Positions 1 to 9,998 of a stretch of 64,000 nt of DNA are shown piece after piece (positions within the stretch are counted from its first letter, which is position 1; each line of letters starts with the position of its first letter). A program made the translations under genes and the position numbers. The stretch is from Polytrichum commune (lineage: Eukaryota > Streptophyta > Polytrichopsida > Polytrichales > Polytrichaceae), in NCBI GenBank assembly GCA_950295325.1, contig OX485809.1, positions 11,532,001 to 11,596,000 of the forward strand, written 5' to 3'. The notes beneath the pieces were generated by a model. The model was not told where the DNA came from. It ran no database searches and saw nothing but the letters and a program-made list of their open reading frames with translations.

Positions 1-3000
1 ATAATCACATCCTCCTCTTGAGTCCCATCTACATGAATTAAACTAACCTCACCCTCTTCCACGTCATCTACCCAAGGTGTTAACCCACCGCTAACCCACT
101 CTTCCTCGGTGAGCACCTCACATGGCTCCAACAATGAGCCCTCTCCTAAACTAACACTAGGAAATTCACTCCCTAAGCCTACTTGGTGAAATGTAACCAT
201 TACATCAACCTCGGACTCGGGGTACTCCCTTAGCCATTGGGCATAATCCCCATTATCCCCATAATTGTAAAAATTAGGACCTAGACTTCCCGAGCCCGAA
301 TCTATAACAACCCTTTGACCTTCGGGATGGACGACTCCCACCAATGCCTTGCCAATCTCATTCTCGTTTAAGTCATCAATTTCCTTCTCCAATGGCAAAT
401 ACATCTCCCTCTTCATCCATCCTTCTAATGAACCAATGGACACTATGACCCTATTACCCTCCGGACCATAAGTGATGGATGGTTTAGGTCCACCCCAATT
501 GACCATAGCATTCGCCATCCGCAACCAAGGCCTACCTAGCAAAATGGGGAAGGTGTCCTTGTTGGAGTGCATTTTAATGACATGGGAGGTGACCAAGTAC
601 TCCTCACCTCCCGTAGTCATTCTACAATCCTTGATCATCCCCAAAGGCGTAGTCGAACTTTGATTTGCCATATTTATGACCAAAGGTGAAGGCCCCGTGA
701 GTCCAAGTCCCAATTTTTTCATAGTATCCTCCGGTAGTATATTTAGACTACTCCCTCCGTCGACTAGCACATTAGGAACCACCTTATCTACTATAACAAC
801 TTCTATTTCTATAGCTTTCACGTCTCTTCCACCTTGTGATTGGATCCTAGCGGCTATTTTAGCTTTCACCTTCCTCATCCTCTTGTGTACCGGCATTCCC
901 TCCTTTAATGTTTTCCTTGCCGTGGGTGAAATTTCCAATAGTTGGCCGAAAGTAATATCCGCCTTGAGTGTACTAAGGTCCGCCCACAAGTCGTACCCGG
1001 TAGATCTTTCCACCTTAGAATTACCCACTACGTCGAATTCGTCTACGGGAACCCCCGGTCCTTCCCATTCACCCACATCGCTATTATCCAAGTCATGTAC
1101 CGCATTAGTCCTCTCCCTATCTTGTAAAATTATATTTTCCCTCTCCACATCCTTAGTAGCTCTTCTAGCTACCCTATCCAACTCGGAGAGATTAATCTCT
1201 TCATCCGAAGAGTAATTTCCTTGCTCTCCTATTCCTACCTCCAACGGGGCATCCCCTCTCCTAGCCCTAGTAGTTACCGCTAGTGCAGGTGCTTCTTCAA
1301 CCACACCCTTACCCTTCACTAACTCATATGTAATAGCATTGGTGTGAGGAGGCCATTGACTTTGCTCCTCTCCAATTCTCGTTGGGAGAGGAAGCATGTC
1401 ATCACATGTGGCCTCCAACACTCCATCCATGAACCTAACATCTTGGGAGTTAGATGGTCCCGGATCCGTTGGAGGCGCTTGTCTCCCGTTACTACCATTA
1501 GGTGGAACTCCTTGTCTATTTTGTATTGGAATGTAACCGGTTGTAGTTTGCAAGCCCGCCGGTGGATGAAAAGTTTGCCTAGCATTACTATGGTCATAGT
1601 ATAAGTTAGGTGGCCTAAGTTCATTGGCCGGTACTCCTTGTGGCCTAGCACCTCGCATATTATCCCTTGCTTGTTGTTGTGGATTAGCCACCGGGTAAGG
1701 GACATTAATTATTTTGTCCGGTTGGCGACACGTATCCGAGGGATGACTTCCTCCACAATTGCTACAATTAAACTCTTGACCTTCGGACCAACATTGTCCT
1801 TGAGCGTGCCACCTTCCACAAAAGGGATGAAATTCCTTCTTCTCTAAATTTTGGCCACCTTGCCCTCTAGGTTGTGGTCCTCTATTGCTTCCATTTCCAT
1901 AGTGAGGTGGCGCTTGACCTCGTTGATTTTGTTGAGGTGGGTTACCGTTTCCTCTTTGGTCACGGTTTTGTCCACTTCTACAAAATTGACGCGTGTGGCC
2001 CGGTTGGCCACATTGGACACACCATAATCCGGAAGAATGCCTACCCGACTCAACCGGGGGTGGAGGCCCCGGTTGTTGACTCCGGATCATTAATGACATT
2101 TGATCCGTGAGGCTTTGCATTTGTTTTATCATAGCCTCTTGGAATCCTAGTTGGCTAGCACCTAGTCTTCTCTCAACCTCCTCCAAGTGTGGATCCGTTC
2201 TAGGGGCCGGTAGTGCCAAAAGAGGTGCCGGTTCCCTAACCGCTAAAGGTCGGGGACCGGTGTCCACAATGGCATATGGAATTTGGTTCTCATACTTAGC
2301 GGGTTCTACCGCTACCACCCTAGGGCGTATGGGGATGAATTGTGGGATCAATTCATCCTCCCTTCTCCATAGCCTTTCGTGATCTTTATCCAAGTTTTCA
2401 ATATCTCTAGCCGCACGCTTGGCATCCGCCAAGGTCAAGGGATTCCTTTCTAGAACACCCCTAATAGTTCCGGACTTAAAAAACCCTTGAATGAAAAATT
2501 GCTTTAGCGTGTCGTCGTTGAGCATGGTACCCACAAATCTAGTGCACACTAAATCAAACCTCCTAATGTAAGCCGAAATTTCTTCCTCCCTTCCTTGCTT
2601 CAATGACGACAATGCCCTTAATGCGGTACTTTGACCCACTTCCGGCCTAAATTCGTTAAGAAACTCCCTTTGTAATTGTTCCCATCCCCTAAAATGTCCC
2701 TCGGCATGATCCCGATACCATTCATAGGCTTCCCCCTCTAGAGTGGTAGGAAACCACACTAACCAATAACCCGGGTCGGTTATGAGGAAGCTAGCCAACC
2801 GTTCGATATACCGTTCCATGTGCCGAGAGGGGTCCTCATCCTTGGTCCCATAAAATTTAGGGAGATGAGATGGCATATCCATCGCCGCTAAATTTTGTGG
2901 AACCACAATTGGTAGGCCTCTTGGCCTAACCAATGGGTCTATTGGAGGTATAGGAGGTATGGGCGGAATTGGGGGTATGGGTGGTGGATCCATCCCCCGT

Positions 3001-3011
3001 TCCTCGGCCAT
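1..3011 (-). CDS. Ty3/gypsy-type retrotransposon Gag-protease polyprotein, 5' part
   Basis: Encodes the capsid/nucleocapsid and protease part of an LTR-retrotransposon polyprotein, which packages the element RNA and processes the polyprotein. Read on the minus strand, one frame stays open from the ATG at 3011 to the window edge, about 1,000 codons. Order: a proline-rich N-terminus of repeated PPI units; a retrotransposon Gag domain including EGEAYEWYRDHAEGHFRGWE (about 2650-2750); a CCHC zinc knuckle CVQCGQPGHTRQFC at 1980-2021; a Gln/Gly/Pro-rich linker; and a retropepsin-like site LVDGGSSLNILP near 740-770, with catalytic Asp at 759-761. It ends in an acidic stretch. The upstream frame is open to about 3192 but has no other ATG. 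Reverse transcriptase and integrase would lie left of the window, so the lineage is inferred from Gag plus protease. The reading frame looks intact, suggesting a fairly young copy. Confidence 0.88.
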   Translation of the reverse strand, partial: MAEERGMDPPPIPPIPPIPPIPPIDPLVRPRGLPIVVPQNLAAMDMPSHLPKFYGTKDEDPSRHMERYIERLASFLITDPGYWLVWFPTTLEGEAYEWYRDHAEGHFRGWEQLQREFLNEFRPEVGQSTALRALSSLKQGREEEISAYIRRFDLVCTRFVGTMLNDDTLKQFFIQGFFKSGTIRGVLERNPLTLADAKRAARDIENLDKDHERLWRREDELIPQFIPIRPRVVAVEPAKYENQIPYAIVDTGPRPLAVREPAPLLALPAPRTDPHLEEVERRLGASQLGFQEAMIKQMQSLTDQMSLMIRSQQPGPPPPVESGRHSSGLWCVQCGQPGHTRQFCRSGQNRDQRGNGNPPQQNQRGQAPPHYGNGSNRGPQPRGQGGQNLEKKEFHPFCGRWHAQGQCWSEGQEFNCSNCGGSHPSDTCRQPDKIINVPYPVANPQQQARDNMRGARPQGVPANELRPPNLYYDHSNARQTFHPPAGLQTTTGYIPIQNRQGVPPNGSNGRQAPPTDPGPSNSQDVRFMDGVLEATCDDMLPLPTRIGEEQSQWPPHTNAITYELVKGKGVVEEAPALAVTTRARRGDAPLEVGIGEQGNYSSDEEINLSELDRVARRATKDVERENIILQDRERTNAVHDLDNSDVGEWEGPGVPVDEFDVVGNSKVERSTGYDLWADLSTLKADITFGQLLEISPTARKTLKEGMPVHKRMRKVKAKIAARIQSQGGRDVKAIEIEVVIVDKVVPNVLVDGGSSLNILPEDTMKKLGLGLTGPSPLVINMANQSSTTPLGMIKDCRMTTGGEEYLVTSHVIKMHSNKDTFPILLGRPWLRMANAMVNWGGPKPSITYGPEGNRVIVSIGSLEGWMKREMYLPLEKEIDDLNENEIGKALVGVVHPEGQRVVIDSGSGSLGPNFYNYGDNGDYAQWLREYPESEVDVMVTFHQVGLGSEFPSVSLGEGSLLEPCEVLTEEEWVSGGLTPWVDDVEEGEVSLIHVDGTQEEDVI

Positions 3012-4203
3012 GGTGACCGGTGAACTATTCAACAATCCCCTATCAACTTCTACCGGGAATTCTTCTCTAAGTGTGTAATTTTCCGAAGAAGTTTCACCAC
3101 TCAATTTGGAGGGAGTGATCTCCTCTTCAAGTTGAGCTCCAAGTTCTAAGGTGTCTAGAATTGACCTAGTCCTAGGTTCGACGTTCAAACAACTCTATAT
3201 TCTAACATTATCTTGTTCTAATCTATCACTGATTTTAGAGGACCGCCTCTTTCGAGTAGATTTCTCTAGTCCTACTATCAAACTTGGTTTTTGTGAGCGA
3301 GTCCTACCTTGCATTCCATAAGAATCGATCGACCCTCACTTGACCACACATAATCCTAGCAATTCCCCTCTTAATATTTTCACTTGTCTTGGTGTGGTTA
3401 TAATTTTTTTAGGAGGTGAGGAAAAGAACCTGCAAGCCCACTTAGGTGAAAGAATCCCAATAGGGGATAGGCATGTTCATGTTAATTTTTTGGTTAAGTC
3501 GGAGCATCACCTCCGCACCTTCCCGCAAATTAACACTCACCACAATACCGATTGTGAGGGGGTGACCTTCCGAGTAGATTATGTTAAAAGTCGAGGCTTC
3601 ACCCTTCAACTTCTCACACCATCCACAATTCGGGAATTACCCTCTACAACGGATAACAACAATCACGAGTACAAAAGGCATTCCTTAATTAGTTAATGAG
3701 TTCACTTTAAAGAAATAAACATACCTTGAGCAATCGCATCCCCCTGTGAGTTAGCACTCCCCTCAATCGTGACTCAATGTAACAACACCATAAACTTTGT
3801 GAAATATTAATTTAATCTAGAGCATGAAATGACAACTCCCAAAACTTTGAGACTCACCCCGAGGTGAGTGTCAAAGTTCAATGTCCTAAGGTGAATTTAC
3901 CCTCTAATGTTTTAATGAGCTACTCGGTTATAGGTTCCTTTTAAGTTCTTAGCAAATCCCCAAAAAGGTTGAGGACGTACCTTCGCCGCGCTCCTTCCTC
4001 AAAAATGAATTTGCGTAATTGACAATGCAATTCATTCCAAGGAATAGTTGAAATACAATGAATTCAAATGTAACCCACAGAGAGAATACTTACCGAGTTT
4101 CGGGTGCTCCTTCCCTTCTCTCAAGTTTGTGTCTCCAATTTTTCCTAGTTGCCTCCAAGTCTCCTAGTCGCCTCCAAGTCTTGTAACTACCTTCCGCTTC
4201 GCT
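3012..4203 (-). other. retrotransposon untranslated leader between PBS and gag
   Basis: This stretch lies between the putative primer-binding site and the Gag ATG of the minus-strand retrotransposon. I see no convincing gene; a 118-codon opposite-strand frame at 3340-3696 resembles no family I know and is probably chance. The stretch is presumably the 5' untranslated leader that carries packaging signals in such elements. Confidence 0.5.
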
Positions 4204-4219
4204 CCCGGCGGACGCACCA
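4204..4219 (-). promoter_or_regulatory. candidate primer-binding site (PBS) of the gypsy element
   Basis: On the minus strand this reads TGGTGCGTCCGCCGGG. It begins with the TGG that pairs with a tRNA 3' CCA end, and it sits four bases (TAAT) after a CA that would end the LTR. It does not match the initiator-Met PBS common in plant elements, and I could not assign the tRNA. Confidence 0.5.
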
Positions 4220-4223
4220 ATTA

Positions 4224-4282
4224 TGTGAGGCCAAACCCCCCACCCTTAAGCGTCCGTAGTCCGAGTAGTGGGTTTGGGCTCA
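4224..4282. repeat. inverted repeat at the LTR inner end
   Basis: TGTGAGGCCAAACCC at 4224-4238 is matched in inverted orientation by GGGTTTGGGCTCACA at 4268-4282 (14 of 15 bases). In RNA it could form a hairpin just before the primer-binding site. Confidence 0.75.
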
Positions 4283-4583
4283 CATTCCTCCGCGGTATTG
4301 GATTTGGACTTGGATGAGTCCATAGTGCAAGGTTCACCCTTCAAGTGGTCTTGGATTTAACTTTGGTCTTTGCTTCCTTTGTCTTGCCATCGCGAGAGTG
4401 CTCCACATTCTCCATTAAGTTGTGCACGTGGTTTATTTTTAAAGAGAGGATGCAAGGGTTAAAAAAAACACTATTCTCTATAGTCAATCTCAAATACATT
4501 TACTTGTGAAAGCCACACATAACACTAACTAGCATAATGTAACTAACTACTTGTCTATGAGCTAATTAGGTAGGCTATCTACT

Positions 4584-4837
4584 AAGCTCCTTCATGAACC
4601 CATCTCTTTACTTTCTAATTACATAAACCTAGCTCCTTCATAAACCCAGCTCCTTCATAAACCCAGCTTCTTAGCTTCTAACTAAACAAACCCAGCTTCT
4701 TCATAAACCCAGCTCCTTCATGAACCCAGCTCCTTAGCTTCTAACTAAACAAACCCAGGTCCTTCATAAACCCAGCTCTTTACTTTCTAACTAAACAAAC
4801 CCAGCTCCTTCATAAACCCAGCTCCTTCATGAACCCA
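4584..4837. repeat. nested tandem repeat inside the LTR
   Basis: About fourteen degenerate copies of a 17-base unit close to AACCCAGCTCCTTCATA are arranged in a higher-order unit of about 60-70 bases ending TTCTAACTAAACAA. The array lies wholly inside the LTR. Confidence 0.85.
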
Positions 4838-5345
4838 CAACTTTGTAGTTGTAGTCCCCAACTACCTCACTAATTATTCAAGCCCTTAACTAATCTTCCT
4901 ACCTAATTTCCCTAATTCTACTAACAACCCCTTTCTAATCACACAATTCTTCTCTAATCCTAAAATCCTAAAATCCTAGAGAGGAGAGGGGGAGAGAGAA
5001 TTTCCTAACTTCACTAAGACTAACTAATCCACACAAGTATATTTTTGCACTCATCACAACATCAAGTGCTCAACTCTTAAACATGGAACTTGCAACCACG
5101 TGTATTCAAAACATGAACTTTAAGTACCACAAATTGGAATCATGAATTAACTTTAAAATCCTTCACGTCAACACTAATTCTACCAAGAGGTCAAGCCCTC
5201 TTCAAGGCTAACAAGCCTTGGCTCTCAAACTAAAAACTAAGCACACACATGTGCTCCAATATGGCTTCCCACACCCACACTTATAACTCGTGGGGTGCCT
5301 TGGAGCACAAAGGAAAGAGAGGATGAGTGAGGGAAGAATGAGGGA

Positions 5346-5352
5346 TTATATA
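5346..5352 (-). promoter_or_regulatory. candidate LTR TATA box
   Basis: The minus strand reads TATATAA here, about 1.1 kb outside the LTR inner edge and correctly oriented to drive the gag transcript. Position and motif are the only evidence. Confidence 0.35.
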
Positions 5353-6374
5353 GTAAGCTTGAGGGGGTGAGCACCCTCAAGGCTCACGATAAGCCCTTGA
5401 GATTTCCTCCTACTTAGTAGGCGCCAATCCTATCTTCTAAGCCTTCCTCCCTCAAATGATCAACAAGGATCCTAATTCGAACATTTAACTAGCCTTGGCT
5501 TTCTACCTACCACACTTTACCAAACTTGGGATGCTTCAACCCAAACTTAGCCTCCTTCGCTTTCCGCCGCCATAACTTTCTCCCCTTACTTTCCCAAATC
5601 GTCGCTCACCACTTAATTCAAACCACGATGCTTAACTCGTGATTTGATTGGTGCTTTGAGAATTTGCTTATCCTCCACCTTGCATTCTTCCTTGGGCCTT
5701 CCCCATTAAGTGGCCATGATGAGGTGGTCCACTTGTGCGCTCCATGTGATCCTCCATTCATCCCAATTCGAATGCACTTGCCTCTTGAGTCACTTTGGTT
5801 GTCTCCATCCATTTGTACTAGCCTACTCACTAACTACTCAATCCAAGTTCTCCTTACCTATCCTCATTCACTCAAATCCTTCCGAAGGTAAAAACACAAT
5901 AACAACTCACATCCTAGCCTCTTACAACATGGTACTTCTAAGACTAACATTTCACTCTTTTTTATATTTTTGTGAAGTAACATGCTACTTCAAAGTGCAT
6001 CAACTAACGTTTCAAGGGTCTAAGACTAAATGTGGGCACCCTTTTGGGCTCACACCATCACACATCTTATCTATGCTATCATGGATCTTCCATATGCACT
6101 TGGAATTCCCATTGCCACAAGGGCAACACAAACAAAAGGTCACCATCAAAAGATGGTGGCAAGTATTTGACATCACAAACCTCAATATTGTCAAAGTCAA
6201 TACTCGTAAGGTCATATTTAAACATTATCGTGGATTTTGTTTCTATCAATGCACCAACTATATTGTAGTACCTTTACCACTTTGGCACTATTTTGTGAAA
6301 GTTGTATTTTAAAAAATCTCCAAAATTAATATGGGTAATAAATATTTATATTAAAATATGGGATTGAAGAACAT

Positions 6375-6706
6375 GAAAAAGGGTGAATAGGTGGACGTTG
6401 AGATGGAGATCCATGGCGAGTGAACCTCATGGAAAGGAGATTGTAAGGGCTAAGATTTTCGAAGGAGTCAGAGTTGTACAAAGGAAAGGAGATGTACCAA
6501 AAAGATCAATTGTCTAACAAATGACGTCATCATGATATGATAACATAAAAACGTCATCATCACTAGGCTCCAATTTAACAATGGCAACACTAGGTATTTG
6601 GACAACAGACGTGCCATAATCGTTTGTCAAAATGATAGTAAAAAAATTTGCATCGAGGAATCCGCAAGACCAATAACCTTTATTGAATTGGGCCCTAAAA
6701 TCCATA
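6375..6706 (-). pseudogene. unidentified acidic coding relic, copy 1
   Basis: The minus-strand translation contains VAIVKLEPSDDDVFML followed by HDDV, a stop, then IDLFGT. A second copy on the plus strand at 47925-48296 reads VANVKLEPSDDIVFPL, SDDDVCS and IDLFDT in the same order. Similarity continues in DNA to a shared CTCCATCT/CTCCTTAT-then-CACCC tail. Here the frame is broken by at least one stop. I do not recognise the parent protein. Two copies in 64 kb suggest a transposon-borne gene, perhaps the acidic C-terminus of an element protein. Confidence 0.45.
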
Positions 6707-7136
6707 TTGAACCAATGTCAATCCTGTACATTCGCATCAAAATTGTTCCAGACGCATGTCCATCTTTATCGTACATCCCCTGATTGATGTACATCATTCT
6801 AATTCAAGGGTTGAATTGCAAACTAAGCATATTCTCCAAAACACACACATGACTATCATCTTCAAGAGGCAAAGTGAAAGGACAAAGGACCCATGAGCAT
6901 GGGTGGTTGTCATGATGAAAGAAGGAAAGATATGCACAACACAATATGGACTAATTTTCCTATGTGTATTAGAGTTATCCATTAACTCAAGCAGAGTTTT
7001 AGTAGGGAGTTGGTTGTTTTGCATGCATAACTTTCCATGTTCGGTAAGTTGTGGGTGCATGCTTGGAGTCAATGTGGAGGTTTGAACGAAGGACATTCCA
7101 TATTGGTTCATTGGGTACCAAACTCATTTTGGCATC

Positions 7137-8252
7137 TCATTTTGGCATCTCACGATGTGCAATGCAATGCACATTTATGAGAGTTGGAACCTTTGCACGC
7201 ATTCTAGTTGCTAGTCCCGTACAATGTCCCGTCATACTAGAAGCCCCATCAGTGGCTAAAGCTATTTGTTTTAGAGGCATCCAATGCATTTTCTCCAATA
7301 ATCCAGTAACAACCTGATACATAGATTCAGCCGTACCGTCTCGAAGAGCCAAAAGCTCAACAAATCTTGTAACATGAGGTCCTTTCCCATTGTTTGATAA
7401 ATAAACAACATAAACAATCAAATGTTGTTCAAGAGTTCGATGTTGTTCAAGAGTTCGATCAGTGGCTTCATCTATCATCAAAGAAAAAAATGGAGAGGGT
7501 TGTGCCTCTGATAAAAGTTTATTATTGAGATATTTTGATATTGCCCATAAAAATTCCAATGTTGCATATCCTAAAGTATATGAACCATATTCATCATTGA
7601 CATGCATATTTGAAGTCTGTAGTAGTGAAAGAAATTGGCATGTATCTTGATAAGTCAATATTGAACGATCATTCCATACTGTAAAATATAAAACTTTCAT
7701 CACAGTGATGGTTTTTTATTGTTCTTTATCTACCATGACATTCAACCCTTGAATCACTGGAGGTGCATTTGCATGTTGAGGAAAATGTATATCCTCCCAA
7801 CGAGCTACCAAATATTTGTGATCAACACTCTTTTCATGAACCTTGATAGCTAATTTTTGTAAACTTTTGCAACCAATGCATGTCCCCCATTTGGATTCAA
7901 CACGCATTTCTTGGCAAGCATCGCATTTCACGAAATCTATTACTGGCCCATCATTTGGTCTATAATGTAACAACCATGGCCTACCAATTTTCCATGAAGC
8001 CTTAAAAACTTTTCTGTACCTTTGTTGATTGGGAATGACATGAGTAGGTTCTTGAATTACATCATTTCCAACATCATCATCTGATTGAGATTCACTCTCA
8101 TTATCCATGTTGAGAGAAAAAAATTCATGTTCAAATCCCATATTTTGTTGAGATGACTGAAATGAAGGTTGAGAAGACACTCTTCCACCAAAAATCTCAT
8201 TCAAATTAAGTTGACGAGCTCTTCCACGGTTGTTGTTACTTCCAGAAGCCAT
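7137..8252 (-). pseudogene. broken hAT-like transposase (ZNF862/DUF4371-type), N-terminal part
   Basis: Two minus-strand frames, 8252-7716 and 7703-7137, are in the same phase and separated only by an in-frame stop, so they were one gene starting at the ATG at 8252. The first half has a low-complexity N-terminus, an acidic stretch, and a Cys-rich segment (CDACQE, then CIGC with DHKYL) like the zinc-binding module before such transposases. The second half has FFSLMIDEATDRT, the conserved Asp region of the hAT catalytic fold, then LATDGASSMTG and NVHCIAHRE, typical of DUF4371/ZNF862-like proteins. It stops after HREMPK, where the sequence diverges, so the catalytic C-terminus and dimerisation domain are missing. 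Local duplications (TLEQHR repeated at 7421-7460, and a 13-base repeat at 7123-7150) add damage. Inactive. Confidence 0.7.
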
Positions 8253-9587
8253 ATGTTATGTCTGCAAAATAATTCAATTCTAATCATATAAATTTGATAC
8301 ACTCATTAACAAACAACATTCAAATTTCATTCTTATCCAATAAGTCAGTGGAAATTCCTCTAAAATTTGTTTCCAACTTCACAAAGGCTTTACATCATGA
8401 AAATAATCCTGAACAATATAATTTCAATGTGATGTTGGTGAAGCCCTTGAGTATGTAGAATCACAAAGACAAATTAAAAAAAATGATTAACTTTATTCAC
8501 AGTCACAAAGACTACGCAATTCAAAGTGGAATTTTGTAAACAATTCATAAATTAAGAAATATGAATTTCGTAAACAAATCATAAACCCCAACTTATGTAT
8601 TGAGTCCATGATGAATCTAGCCAAGGAAAAGCAAGCTTCAAACAAAATTGGCAACCCTATTCACAAGTTTTGTTTCCAACTTCATGAAGGCTTGACATTA
8701 TGGAAAAGAGAACCCTACTTATGTGAATTTCAATATGCAGATGTTGAGTGAATTCCCGCCAGTGCATCGAATTACAAAGACAAATTAAGAAAAGAGTGAT
8801 TAACTTTATTCACAATCACAAAGACTACACAATTCAAAGTGGAATTTACAAGAAGGAATATTGATTATCGTTGGGAATTAATTTGTTCCAAGTGTTTCCA
8901 GAAGGGTAGGGGAAACCAACCACACAATCACAACTTCATAGTTACAGGTTAATTATCCCAACAGAACAATTCACTTTGGAACAAAGTACGCTATTGTATC
9001 AAAAGTCAAGGCCAATTATGTGTTTCTTAATAGAAATCAGGATCCCTGACCTCAAAACAATTCAAACCAACAGAGACTCGACTACGCAAATCTATTGTAT
9101 CCTACTTCACTCTCATAACCTACTTTATTAGTCTATACAACCAACCACTCCACCATCAAGTGTGCCCCTTTGCAACAGACTACTTCAAAATATGAAGAAA
9201 CACAAATTCAGGACATAAAATCCACAATGTTCCCCAAAAACAAGAAACACAATATCTTGTCTTGGGAATTGAATGATTGTTTTCTCAGGCAATCTAGCCT
9301 CCATAAAACTCTAAAGTATATTGACTCGCCTTGGTAATTTTGGCCTCACATTGGTTGGAAGCAAGAAAAAACTCATATGGAGTGGAGGATGTGCAAGCAC
9401 CACGGTGATACAAACATTTGCCTCGCCATGTTCCTAGTTAGTCTTGCTCTCCGATCATCGTCTTAGCTCCCGGTTACAAAGGAAATTGCAAAAGCAAAGT
9501 TGAACTTAAGTATGTGAGTGAGTGTAGGAAGTTCTCCTACTGTTATGGGTTATGTTTTCCGGATACTTGAGCTGCACTTTATAGTAC

Positions 9588-9770
9588 TCAAGTAATACGT
9601 GTCATTTCAATTTCTAGTGTGTCAATTGACGTGTGGTTTTTTTCTTCACAAGTCACAGTACATGTCAATTTCTAGATTGTGCGTGTCAATTGACGTGCAT
9701 TTTTTGTTTGTGCAAGTTTTTGCGTGTCAAAAGAGAAAAACTTGCAAAAACTTTGTCAAACATATACACT
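9588..9770. repeat. dispersed repeat R1, copy 1
   Basis: Diverged copy of the sequence at 16964-17140, with matching runs such as TTTTTTCTTCACAAGTCACA and TGTGCAAGTTTTTGCGTGTC. It contains an 11-bp stem TGCAAGTTTTT/AAAAACTTGCA that is also kept in the other copy. No coding content seen. Confidence 0.75.
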
Positions 9771-9998
9771 GAATGACACCAACATGAGGTGTCAGACAGT
9801 GAAGGGGAAGGGCATTCCTTTAATATTGGAAATATAAGTTCCTTATGTTCCTTATGTAACAATTTGATAGTCCTCACACGTTTTTTTAAAATAATAAACA
9901 ATAAACAATAAATAAAAATCTTTCTAATGTGATTCCTATACATGGAGCATTTCCATCGCATTGTAGAACTCCGATGTAACATGGCCCCGTGTTAGTGA

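Larger units (their letters stand above)
4224..5900 (-). repeat. LTR of the gypsy-type element (inner edge firm, outer edge unknown)
   Basis: The inner edge is placed at 4224, where the plus strand starts TGTGAGGCC next to the primer-binding site. In element orientation the LTR therefore ends GGCCTCACA. A TATA motif on the minus strand at 5346-5352 fits a U3 promoter directing leftward transcription through the leader and gag. The outer edge is not resolved: the value 5900 is a guess, and a GGGCTCACA near 6044-6052, an 8/9 match to the inverted inner end, is an alternative that would give an LTR of about 1.8 kb. The second LTR lies outside the window. Confidence 0.45.

Noticed and set aside
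676-1215. A 179-codon plus-strand frame inside the retrotransposon
   Set aside because: It is the antisense shadow of the Gag-protease coding sequence, which is continuous on the minus strand and has Gag, zinc knuckle and protease motifs.
1-3011. Integrated caulimovirus-like sequence
   Set aside because: Gag and protease are fused in the retrotransposon order and next to an LTR and PBS; no movement-protein or other viral signature is visible.
4584-4837. Regularly spaced repeats that could suggest a CRISPR array
   Set aside because: The units are degenerate, directly abutting and lie inside an LTR of a plant element; there are no unique spacers or cas genes.
9959-9998. 8-9-bp target duplication for the fold-back element
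   Set aside because: AACATGGCCCC occurs on both sides (about 9978 and 12086), but in the same orientation and at unequal distance from the arms, so it does not define a clean insertion site.
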